Source of the DNA: Syntrophorhabdaceae bacterium
Lineage (GTDB): Bacteria; Desulfobacterota; Syntrophorhabdia; Syntrophorhabdales; Syntrophorhabdaceae
Direction: 5' to 3'
DNA: 64,000 nt
Assembly: GCA_036504895.1 (NCBI GenBank)
Contig: DASXUJ010000065.1
Location: 22,273 to 86,272, forward strand
Shown here in pieces: positions 35,855-43,009 of this stretch (positions within the stretch are counted from its first letter, which is position 1; each line of letters starts with the position of its first letter). Made by a program: the position numbers and the translations under genes. Under the pieces are notes generated by a model. The model ran no database searches, was not told where the DNA came from, and saw nothing but the letters and a program-made list of their open reading frames with translations.

Positions 35855-36658
35855 TCATTTTTTCTCCCGGCCTCTTTCGGCAGACGGGCCCGCCCTGCGA
35901 AGCAACCAATCACGGTGGCTGTCAAAATAGTAGAGCTTCGCTATCTCTATTCGTTTTGCCAAAAGACTGCACGCGAGGGTCGCCACGAAGGCACCGATAA
36001 TCGGGCCAACCCAGTAAATCCACCATCCCTGCCATTGTCCACCCAGGATCGCCGGACCGAGGCTACGGGCGGGATTCGTGCTGGTCCCCGACACAGGAGC
36101 CTCGGCATACACCAGGACGGCATAGATGAATGGAAGGATTGCCGGCGTGAATGGACGAAGGTTTCTGAAACCGAGGAATATTGCCAATAGGGAAATCACG
36201 GTGAAGGTGGCCACAACTTCGCCCAGCAATACGGTCCCGATGGTATATCCTTGGCCCGGCAGGGTGGCGCCGAAGTCCACACTCCGGCCCATAGCACCCC
36301 AGGCCAGGAGTGGCAGACAACCGATAACGGCACCGGCTGACTGCGCGAGGACGTAGCCGACGACGATCTTCACATCCAGCTTGCGCATCAGCCAGAACGC
36401 GAGGGTCACGACTGGGTTGAGGTGCGCTCCGCTTACCTTTCCAACAGGGGAGACCGCAATGAGCGCGGCCGTCGTGCCGAAGAAAAAACCGGTAATGAGC
36501 CTGCGCAACCCTTCATGCGGCACGAGGCCCACGATAGGACTGCCGGCGCCGAACATCACAATGACCAGCGACAGGCCTACCAATACCAGCAGAGCCGTAC
36601 CGACAAACTCGGAAAAGAAGAGCTGTCGAGGGAACTGGTAATCCATCGAGTTTGTCAT
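35855..36658 (-). CDS. Aquaporin / MIP-family channel
   Basis: 267 aa from ATG 36658, where the family N-terminus begins (GAGG 11 nt upstream). Six membrane helices. The two pore loops read SGAHLNPVVTLAF and SGTSTNPARSLGPA: the second is the normal NPAR with the selectivity-filter arginine, the first is NPV where NPA is usual. It is an inner-membrane channel for water, glycerol or small neutral solutes; the filter residues do not let me decide. The gene is divergent from the Sbal_3080-like gene. Confidence 0.9.
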   Translation of the reverse strand: MTNSMDYQFPRQLFFSEFVGTALLVLVGLSLVIVMFGAGSPIVGLVPHEGLRRLITGFFFGTTAALIAVSPVGKVSGAHLNPVVTLAFWLMRKLDVKIVVGYVLAQSAGAVIGCLPLLAWGAMGRSVDFGATLPGQGYTIGTVLLGEVVATFTVISLLAIFLGFRNLRPFTPAILPFIYAVLVYAEAPVSGTSTNPARSLGPAILGGQWQGWWIYWVGPIIGAFVATLACSLLAKRIEIAKLYYFDSHRDWLLRRAGPSAERGREKK

Positions 36659-36789
36659 CGCAAGAGTCCTCACCAAGTCCTGGTATGTCGCCCATTGCAA
36701 CGCCGACCTGTTTGACGGGGCAATAGTGTATAGAACTTCTATAGTAACTAAAGCCCGATTGGTCAAGGAAGGGGCAGAATCAGTGATCT

Positions 36790-37170
36790 ATGGATCGGGT
36801 TGTGAAGCACGTATGCATCCAGCATAACCCGAAGGTCAGGGTCGATGATTTTCTGGATGTTTTGAAGAAGGGCTTTGACCGCCACCAAATTTCTTCGGAG
36901 GTCTTCTCGGGCGAGGCACCCGCACAATGCGAGTATATTCTCACCTACACGGCTTTACGTTCATGGGATTGGAGTCCATACCTGGCTCACGCGGAACTAA
37001 GCCTGAAAGACAAAAACCGGGAGGTTGCACGGGCTGTATATAACCACGAAGGTGGTCTTTCTCTCATGAAATGGCAACAAACAAAGACAAAAATGGACCC
37101 TGTAATCGACGAGTTGCTCGGCGCATACGGTCAACCACAGCGCGGCGGTGAGCCGGCCACAGGAAGTTGA
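36790..37170 (+). CDS. Sbal_3080-like protein without its lipoprotein signal (5'-truncated?)
   Basis: 126 aa. The body, KHVCIQHNPKVRVDDFLDVL, CEYILTYTALRSWDWSPYLAHAEL and MKWQQTKTKMDPVIDELL, matches the Sbal_3080 lipoprotein family. Members normally carry a lipoprotein signal of about 25 residues before this region. Here the ATG comes directly before the conserved part and a TGA is only 3 nt upstream in frame, with no signal sequence in the preceding 70 bp. It is probably a 5'-truncated relic or a cytoplasmic form. No ribosome site is convincing. Confidence 0.6.
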   Translation: MDRVVKHVCIQHNPKVRVDDFLDVLKKGFDRHQISSEVFSGEAPAQCEYILTYTALRSWDWSPYLAHAELSLKDKNREVARAVYNHEGGLSLMKWQQTKTKMDPVIDELLGAYGQPQRGGEPATGS

Positions 37171-37616
37171 GCGCTTTCTCCTCTATAGATCCGGCTTCTC
37201 CCCCGGTCAAGGGTTGATCATTAATGCACCGGCCTGAGTCGGCATACTATTCACTGCAACTAGAATCGACCGTTCCGGCATGCTTCGCGGATTTTGCAAC
37301 CGTCGAGTCGATAGTAGAGAAGCTCTCCCATTGCAGACAAACTTTGGAAAAGATACAACCTGGCTGCACGACGCCGCGTTCTCGAAGGAAGAAGAAAAAT
37401 AACTCCAGTCGTTTATGAGACACTACATATAGCAGCCAGGGCCATTGGTATGGAATTATGCCGTCTCCTTCATGTCCGAGGCCCCGATTGATCCTTGGCG
37501 GCCATTATTACCGCTCGAAAACTGATAGAGACAAAAATTGGGTCGGATAACGGACTACAGGAAGCTATACAGACTGCCCTCCTTCAAAATCTACCCTTTC
37601 CCCGATCTCAGTCCAC
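37171..37616. other. Intergenic region without a supported gene
   Basis: No family is recognisable in any frame. A 50-codon stretch at about 37,315-37,490 (plus) reads like old coding sequence (ADKLWKRYNLAARRRVLEG...MELCRLLHVRGPD, then stop) but lacks a start and is too short to assign. The right end merges with palindromic element copy 1. Confidence 0.5.
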
Positions 37617-37812
37617 GGGGACGGGAGGGCTTTATCCTCGTAGCGCCTTGCGAGCACCGTTGGTCACCCGTTCGGTGAGGAGAAACGCTCCGAAGGACGG
37701 CCACCCGTGTGCGAGGAGGTACGACGAGTTGGGTGGCTGAGTGCCGGACGAACCGTCTTTTAGCGGGTAATGGGCACAGCCGAAGCGGAGAGGACAGAGC
37801 CCTCCCGGCCCC
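37617..37812. repeat. Palindromic intergenic element, copy 1 (with internal insertion)
   Basis: The ends GGGGACGGGAGGGCT (37617-37631) and AGCCCTCCCGGCCCC (37798-37812) are inverted repeats matching at 14 of 15 positions. The outer arms and inner flanks (TCCTCGTAGCGCC..GCGAGCACCG and AGCGGGTAA..GGGCACAGCCGAAGCGGAG) align with copy 2 at 39933-40025. About 100 extra bases sit in the middle and contain their own inverted repeat (GCCACCC/GGGTGGC). No open frame is conserved. Confidence 0.8.
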
Positions 37813-37839
37813 GTAGTCCCCCGGTCGGCAATCCGTAAC

Positions 37840-38625
37840 TCAGCTTTTAAGAAACTCTTCTATTGCCTTTGTCGAAGGCAAGGCGAAGGTGGAGGCCCGG
37901 CTTGCGCCGGTGCCTGTGAGCCTCAAGAGCTTCACCGCCATTTCGGTCATTTTTACTACCACTGCGATGCCGTTGAGAACGGTCGCTTTATCCAGAGTAA
38001 AGGATCTCTCCTGGGCGAAGAGGAGCGTGGGCAGACCGCCTGCGGGAATAATCACTTCTACGCCTTGTTCGATCAACGGCCTGGCCTCTTCGAGGAATTG
38101 GCGCTCTATATCTTTGCGTTTTTGAGGATCGCTGAAGGCGGCATTGAAATCGGCAACGCTCGTCTTGATCGCCTTGATCGCCACTACCCTTTCCCTTAAA
38201 CCATATCGTGAAACCTGTTCTTCATGCATGGGGATGAAATAGGGGTCGATGGTGATGAGGCCGATCTTTCGACCGAGGGTGCAGCCGAAGAGCATGCTGC
38301 TTTCCCCCAGGCTGAGGACGGGGATCTTTACGGCAGACCTTAATTCATAGAGGCCCGGGTCCTGGTAATGGCCTTGTATAAATGCATCGTACCCCTGCCG
38401 CTCCGCTTCGAGCACGTTCCGGACGGCCTGCACCGAGCACCTGAACTCGGTAAGCCTGTGAAGCTCACGGTCAGGCGGCGAGATGCCGTAGACGTCGTAT
38501 GTTACGCCGGGGTCGGCAATCGAGGCAAGATACCCGCCCAGGTGGTCGATATATCCTGCCTGCTCCACGGGGTCCACGTAGCTCTGATACCAAATCCTGA
38601 TTGCCTTTCCCTGCCCTTTTGCCAT
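37840..38625 (-). CDS. Asp/Glu/hydantoin racemase-fold protein lacking catalytic cysteines
   Basis: 261 aa, full length for the family. IRIWYQSYVDPVEQAGYIDHL at the N-terminus and FIQGHYQDPGLYELRSAVKIPVLSLGESSM are close to hydantoin-racemase-like proteins. In active members a Cys sits just before the DPGL motif and a second one in a GCAGM-like motif. Here those places read QGHYQDPGL and PAGGLPTLL, so neither Cys is present. The only two cysteines (FRCSV, FGCTLG) are elsewhere. It may bind or convert a different substrate without proton-transfer cysteines. It is monocistronic. Confidence 0.8.
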   Translation of the reverse strand: MAKGQGKAIRIWYQSYVDPVEQAGYIDHLGGYLASIADPGVTYDVYGISPPDRELHRLTEFRCSVQAVRNVLEAERQGYDAFIQGHYQDPGLYELRSAVKIPVLSLGESSMLFGCTLGRKIGLITIDPYFIPMHEEQVSRYGLRERVVAIKAIKTSVADFNAAFSDPQKRKDIERQFLEEARPLIEQGVEVIIPAGGLPTLLFAQERSFTLDKATVLNGIAVVVKMTEMAVKLLRLTGTGASRASTFALPSTKAIEEFLKS

Positions 38626-38715
38626 GACGGAAATTAATCTCGGCCTCTTTCGTTGTCAAGGCAACGGGGGTCCGGCAAGACAATTTTATTCATAGTATTC
38701 CGACAAAACCCTCCT

Positions 38716-39540
38716 CTAACCTTCCGATCTTCTCTTCACCACATCGCGCAAAAGTTGAATGCCTTTCGGGGAAAGGCCGAGAAGGCCGGCCTCTTTGTCG
38801 AAGGAGGCAAGGTTCCCATATCCCCCGATATAGCCGTTCACCCTTGCCGTTGCCGTGGAATCGGTGAAATCCTTGTCGGCCGGATAGACGGCCCTGTACT
38901 CGCGGGCAATCTCTTTCCTGTTCTGCAGGTAATATTTCTGATGGTACCCTTCCGCACGATAGAACATAGTATAAGGAGCGATCTCGGTCATTATCCTGGT
39001 CCCCAACTTTCTTTCCAGGCTTTCTTTTGACGCGAAGGCGAGTCTCTTCTGCTCCTCGTTGTGAAACAAGATAAGGGACGCATACTGCCGCGACCACGAG
39101 CGACTCACGGGATCATGGCTCGTCCAGTAAATCTCGAGCAGTTTTTCGTAAGTGACACGTGACGGGTCAAAATCTATCTGAAGGGTCTCCGAATGGTCTC
39201 CGAGGCTATGGTAACCAGGGTTTTCTTTTGTCCCTCCTGCATACCCCACACGGGTGCGGACCACGCCGGGAACGAGCCCGAACCGGGCATCAGGTCCCCA
39301 AAATCACCCAAGAGCGAAGGTTGCCGTCTCGACTCGTGCCGGAGCCGATGCATCGATGGGCGGTATTACTGCTTTTTCCTGTATTTGTGTGGCCGTCTGA
39401 GCCATATTTGTCCCCTCCTTTGGCAAGGACCTCTGGGTTTCCCCCGAATCTTGTTTCCGGCAGCCCCCGAAAAGAAAGATAGCTATAAAAGCGATGACGA
39501 CAGTACCGGAAACTATGAGAAAAGGGCGTCTCTTAATCAC
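38716..39540 (-). CDS. msrA: Selenocysteine-containing peptide methionine sulfoxide reductase A
   Basis: 274 aa when TGA 39306-39304 is read as selenocysteine (residue 79). Around it the frame gives ATFALG-U-FWGPDARFG then PGVVRTRVGYAGG, exactly the MsrA active site with U in place of Cys in GCFWG. Downstream motifs (HSLGDHSETLQIDFDP, YHQKYY) are standard. No other Cys lies in the enzyme domain, so there is no resolving cysteine. A SECIS-like hairpin follows the TGA. The frame opens with a lipoprotein-like signal (GTVVIAFIAIFLFGGC) from GTG 39540; a second start, ATG 39405, has a perfect AGGAGG site. MsrA reduces methionine-S-sulfoxide; both an exported and a cytoplasmic form may be made. Confidence 0.88.
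39268..39299 (-). promoter_or_regulatory. Putative bacterial SECIS element of msrA
   Basis: Starting 4 nt after the TGA, GGGGA pairs with UUCCC and, across an internal loop, GCCCG pairs with CGGGC, leaving a GUU apical loop about 20 nt downstream of the UGA. Bacterial SECIS elements lie in this place and carry G and U in the apical loop for SelB binding. Confidence 0.7.
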
Positions 39541-39932
39541 TTTTCAACATCTTATTTTTCATGATATATTCAACTATAAGCACGATCACGCCCCATTCAA
39601 GGCAAGAAGGGAACTCCTCCGGGACGCTCGTGAAATTTTGACATTTGATTTCTCCCGGCGCATCATGCGTGCATATAGGCCTCGAAGAGATCCTTCCAGG
39701 GCAGATCAATACGGGAAAGTCCGACAAGACCCGGGTGATTGGGGAGTTGCGTTCCCTGTCAAAAGTGCTGTGTGTTCCATTGCGCGTCGGTGCTGTCCGG
39801 GTCATCTCTCCCTCCTTTTTCTGAAGAAGAACCAGTTAGATGATGACCTTCAAAGCGCCGGCGGCCAATCAAATCAGGAGCTTAGCCAGAGAACCCTTTT
39901 TCGAAATCAACCCCCTCCTCGATCTCAATTCA
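39541..39932. other. Intergenic region upstream of msrA
   Basis: No supported gene. The open frames here in both directions show no family pattern, signal sequence or ribosome site. The right end borders palindromic element copy 2. Confidence 0.5.
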
Positions 39933-40025
39933 CGGGGTCGGGAGGGCTCTACCCTCGGAGCGCCCTGCGAGCATCGGCGGGTAACGGGTGCAGCCGAAGC
40001 GGAGATGATAGAGCCCTCCCGACCC
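39933..40025. repeat. Palindromic intergenic element, copy 2
   Basis: A 93-bp element bounded by a perfect 18-bp inverted repeat: GGGGTCGGGAGGGCTCTA (39933-39950) and TAGAGCCCTCCCGACCCC (40008-40025). The interior matches the arms of copy 1 at 37617-37812, in the same orientation. Homology extends left of the inverted repeat (ATC..CCC..CGATCTCA.TTCACGG). There is no transposase; it could fold as a cruciform or an RNA hairpin. Confidence 0.85.
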
Positions 40026-40261
40026 CATATCCCCCAACTCGCATGATTTTACCTTTTTCATTGCCCAAAACTGTTTTTGACTCACCGCTGCATGTCGCCC
40101 AAAAGTGTGTGTCGCTCCGGGTTGGCGACATTCCAGATTTCTTCTTATACGCGTTCTCAAGAGTGCCCCCTTTCGTTACCGTACTCATCGCGTCCTCTTG
40201 ATTTTCGCCTTCCCGCGTATAACTCTTCCTGTATGAGAGAATCTCTGCCGGGAGACAAGGG

Positions 40262-40717
40262 ATGAAAAGAAGAATCTCGATACTGGCTATCGCTCTTATA
40301 TGCGGTACGGTCAGTTCCGTGCAGTCCCAGTCGTACAACCCGAATCAGGGATGGGGACCGGTCGAACCCCCGTCATACAATACAGGTCGGGGACCAAGTC
40401 CGCAATCCCCGATCAATCCGGGCATGATGGACGATACTTGCGGTCCGGGCATGGAGTCCGGATACGGGTTACAGGGTGGCGCGGGAAGAGACCTGTGGAG
40501 GGCCCGCTATGGCGCCCGCCTGACAAGTATTTGCAGTAAATTTCTCGACGAGACGGTGCGGCTCAGGAAAGACCTCTCCAGAAAGCGCTTCGACTATTAC
40601 GAGGCCTTAAGGAGCCCGGAGACAAGTTCCGATACATTAGATCGGATGGAAAGGGAGATGAGCGAGTTAAATCGGAAAATATCGGCTCAAAATCCCCGTA
40701 GCTGCTGGTGGTACTAG
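40262..40717 (+). CDS. Periplasmic Spy/CpxP/ZraP-like protein
   Basis: 151 aa with a signal peptide (ISILAIALICGTVSSVQSQ). A Pro/Gly/Asn/Ser-rich linker (about 22-75) precedes a charged helical hairpin, FLDETVRLRKDLSRKRFDYY and DTLDRMEREMSELNRKIS, which matches the Spy/CpxP/ZraP pattern (L-E-T-x-L-R-K-x-L..). Such proteins are periplasmic chaperones or metal-stress sensors. The C-terminus ends CWWY. The gene stands alone. Confidence 0.7.
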   Translation: MKRRISILAIALICGTVSSVQSQSYNPNQGWGPVEPPSYNTGRGPSPQSPINPGMMDDTCGPGMESGYGLQGGAGRDLWRARYGARLTSICSKFLDETVRLRKDLSRKRFDYYEALRSPETSSDTLDRMEREMSELNRKISAQNPRSCWWY

Positions 40718-40857
40718 CGGAAACGGCCTTTTCCGGCCTCAGAGGGTAAAAACGGAACATCGCGAGGTACGGGCTCTCTTTCCCGGGGTATATCCCGGGT
40801 CCATTTGAATACCACATGAACACGCGACCGCGTACCGCCACACACCCCACATAGCCC

Positions 40858-40886
40858 TTGCAAACCACACCCGTTCTTATTAGAAT
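40858..40886 (+). promoter_or_regulatory. Promoter of the IMPase operon abutting the start codon
   Basis: TTGCAA (40858-40863), 17-bp spacer, TAGAAT (40881-40886). The start site would be about 40893, next to ATG 40894, with no room for a ribosome site: a leaderless mRNA is predicted. Confidence 0.65.
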
Positions 40887-40893
40887 AGTCCCT

Positions 40894-41670
40894 ATGGACA
40901 AATTACTCGAATTTGCGATCGATCTGGCCTATGAATCAGGGAACATTCAGCGGGATTTCTACGGGAAGCGGTTTGAGATACGCCATAAGGGAGAGATCAA
41001 TCTGGTCACAGAGGTGGACATAGCCTGCCAGGAGCGGATCATCGCCCTCATCAGTGAAAAATTTCCTGATGACGAGGTGATCGCCGAGGAGAAGGCGAAT
41101 AGTTTTGACGGCAAAAAGAACCGCTGGATCGTCGATCCCCTCGACGGCACCACCAACTATGCTCACGGCTACCCCTTCTTCTGCACTTCCATAGGCTATG
41201 AAGTGGATGGGGAGATTATCGTGGGTGTGGTATATAACCCCGTATTTCGCGAGCTTTTCTATGCCCGGAAGGGTCAGGGCGCCTTTTTCAACGGCGACCC
41301 CATTCACGTCTCGGCCATCGCCGACCTCAGGCAATCTCTCGTCTGCACCGGTTTCCCTTATGATATGGCCGTGAAGGGCAGGAACAATATCGACCATTTC
41401 ACCAATTTTCTCTTTGCATCCCAGGCGGTGCGCAGAGACGGCTCCGCCGCCCTTAACCTCGGCTATATCGCCGCGGGCAGGTTCGACGGCTATTGGGAGC
41501 TCAAGCTCCACCCCTGGGATGTTGCCGCCGGCGTCCTTATCGTCCGGGAAGCAGGGGGCGTGGTAACCGATTTCAAAGGCGTCGACTATTCCATCTACTC
41601 TGATGAGATCCTTGTAACCAACGGACTCATCCACGAACAGATGAAAGACGTGCTTAAGGGGCTTCCATGA
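40894..41670 (+). CDS. suhB: Inositol monophosphatase-family phosphatase
   Basis: 258 aa from ATG 40894. Metal-site motifs of the IMPase/FBPase superfamily are complete: EINLVTEVDIACQERII, VIAEEKAN, WIVDPLDGTTNYAHGYPFFC and HPWDVAAGVLIVREAGG. This lithium-sensitive Mg-dependent family hydrolyses inositol-1-phosphate and related sugar phosphates; bacterial members include SuhB, which also has roles in RNA metabolism. The gene overlaps the V4R gene by ATGA and heads a three-gene operon ending in a histidine kinase. The gene symbol is by family only. Confidence 0.88.
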   Translation: MDKLLEFAIDLAYESGNIQRDFYGKRFEIRHKGEINLVTEVDIACQERIIALISEKFPDDEVIAEEKANSFDGKKNRWIVDPLDGTTNYAHGYPFFCTSIGYEVDGEIIVGVVYNPVFRELFYARKGQGAFFNGDPIHVSAIADLRQSLVCTGFPYDMAVKGRNNIDHFTNFLFASQAVRRDGSAALNLGYIAAGRFDGYWELKLHPWDVAAGVLIVREAGGVVTDFKGVDYSIYSDEILVTNGLIHEQMKDVLKGLP

Positions 41671-42116
41671 AAGAGTACGGGCTCGAAGAGATCAGCCGCG
41701 TCGTGAGACCGGAACTTGGCCAGGATATCCCGCTACTCCTCTACCGGGCGCTCAGGATCACGGGGATGAGGCACATCCTGGGCGAGTCATCGGGCACGAC
41801 CCTGTACATGATGGGAAAGCAGATAGGCGCCATGTTCGAGGCGGCCGACGTCGAGGAGTTCAAAAATCAGGTAATCACCCTCAAAGTGGGGATCCCTGAG
41901 CTTGAAGTGGTGGATGAAGACCACGTGGTGGTCAAGCTCCGCGAGTGCATTACCTGCGCGGGCTTCACGTACACGGGCGAGATGTTTTGCGACATGGAGA
42001 GCGGCATCATCGCGGGCCTTCTCGAAAAGGTCTATAAGAGAAAGGCAAAATCGACCCAGACGAAAAGCTGGTCGTCGGGCTACAATTATTGCGAGTTCGA
42101 GGTGCTCCTCTACTGA
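41667..42116 (+). CDS. V4R-domain small-molecule sensor protein
   Basis: 149 aa, single V4R (4-vinyl-reductase-like) domain. Hydrophobic pocket helices precede GMRHILGESSGTTLYMMGKQIG, and the C-terminal part has LRECITCAGFTYTGEMFCDMESGIIAGLLE, with the cysteines found in many V4R proteins. The domain binds small hydrophobic ligands or metals. It overlaps both neighbours (ATGA upstream, TGATG downstream), so it is probably a sensor partner of the kinase that follows. A role in IMPase control is inference. Confidence 0.85.
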   Translation: MKEYGLEEISRVVRPELGQDIPLLLYRALRITGMRHILGESSGTTLYMMGKQIGAMFEAADVEEFKNQVITLKVGIPELEVVDEDHVVVKLRECITCAGFTYTGEMFCDMESGIIAGLLEKVYKRKAKSTQTKSWSSGYNYCEFEVLLY

Positions 42117-42994
42117 TGTCGGAAGAGACCGATTCCCTGCTCCGGAGGCAGAAAGAACTTGAAATAGAGCTTGAGGAGACGAAAAGCCTCTCCCAATCGC
42201 GAAACAAAATCCTCGAAACAAATATCGGCGAGCTAAACGACGTCTACCTCGCCCTCAACGAAAAGATAAAAGCCATCAGGCGCAGGGACGCGCGGATCAA
42301 GGGTTTCGAGGCGGAATATACCCGGGCGAACAAGCTTTCCACCCTCGGCGAGATGGCCTTCTCCATCGCCCATGAAATAAAAAATCCTCTCATCGCCATA
42401 CAGGGTTTTGCAAAAAGGATCGGCCGCGCAGCCGATCAGGACCGGATTCAGGAATATGCGAAGCTGATTGACAACGAAGCGGGCAGGCTCACCGAGATAT
42501 TGATGAAGCTCCTCGAATTCGCGCGGATGGAAGAGCCGAAAAAGGAGACGGTTACCATCGATGCGGTGGTAGACGACACGGTGCTCTTTATGGAGCATCA
42601 CCTGACCCGGTTTAAACAGGTGACCCTTTCCGTAGAGAAGACGGAAAGGCTTCCCTTGGTCTCCATCGAAAAAATTCATATCCAGCAGGCCCTTGTCAAT
42701 CTCCTTATGAATGCCGCCCAGGCCATGCCCGAAGGCGGCCCCATTTCGATTCGGACATGGAAAAATGACGGGGAGGTGTGCATCAGTGTATCGGACGAGG
42801 GCCCCGGCATACCGCCTGAAAACCTGGAGAGGATTTTCGAGCCCTTCTTCACCACCAAGAAGAAAGGAGAAGGAACAGGCCTGGGTCTCTCCCTCACCAA
42901 GAGACTGGTGGAGGCGAATGGGGGCAGGATCAATGTAGAAAACAAACCCGGCAAAGGATGCACCTTTACGGTCTTTGTTCCCGCCATCCCATAG
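42116..42994 (+). CDS. Cytoplasmic sensor histidine kinase
   Basis: 292 aa from ATG 42116, which overlaps the V4R stop. An N-terminal coiled coil (about 5-75) is followed by HisKA (LGEMAFSIAHEIKNPLIAIQ, His near 90) and an ATPase domain (ALVNLLMNAAQAMP, VSDEGPGIPPENLERIFEPF, GEGTGLGLSLTKRLVE). There is no membrane segment and no input domain of its own, so the preceding V4R protein may supply the signal. No response regulator is adjacent. Confidence 0.92.
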   Translation: MSEETDSLLRRQKELEIELEETKSLSQSRNKILETNIGELNDVYLALNEKIKAIRRRDARIKGFEAEYTRANKLSTLGEMAFSIAHEIKNPLIAIQGFAKRIGRAADQDRIQEYAKLIDNEAGRLTEILMKLLEFARMEEPKKETVTIDAVVDDTVLFMEHHLTRFKQVTLSVEKTERLPLVSIEKIHIQQALVNLLMNAAQAMPEGGPISIRTWKNDGEVCISVSDEGPGIPPENLERIFEPFFTTKKKGEGTGLGLSLTKRLVEANGGRINVENKPGKGCTFTVFVPAIP

Positions 42995-43009
42995 AGCTTC
43001 AATTCCCGA

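Noticed and set aside
39264..39306. MsrA as a simple pseudogene with a nonsense mutation
   Set aside because: The stop is TGA exactly at the catalytic Cys codon, the remaining frame is intact on both sides, and a SECIS-like hairpin follows. A random nonsense mutation at this one codon is less likely than recoding.
39533..40201. Several short frames between msrA and the Spy-like gene
   Set aside because: No signal, family pattern or ribosome site; part of the region is palindromic element copy 2.
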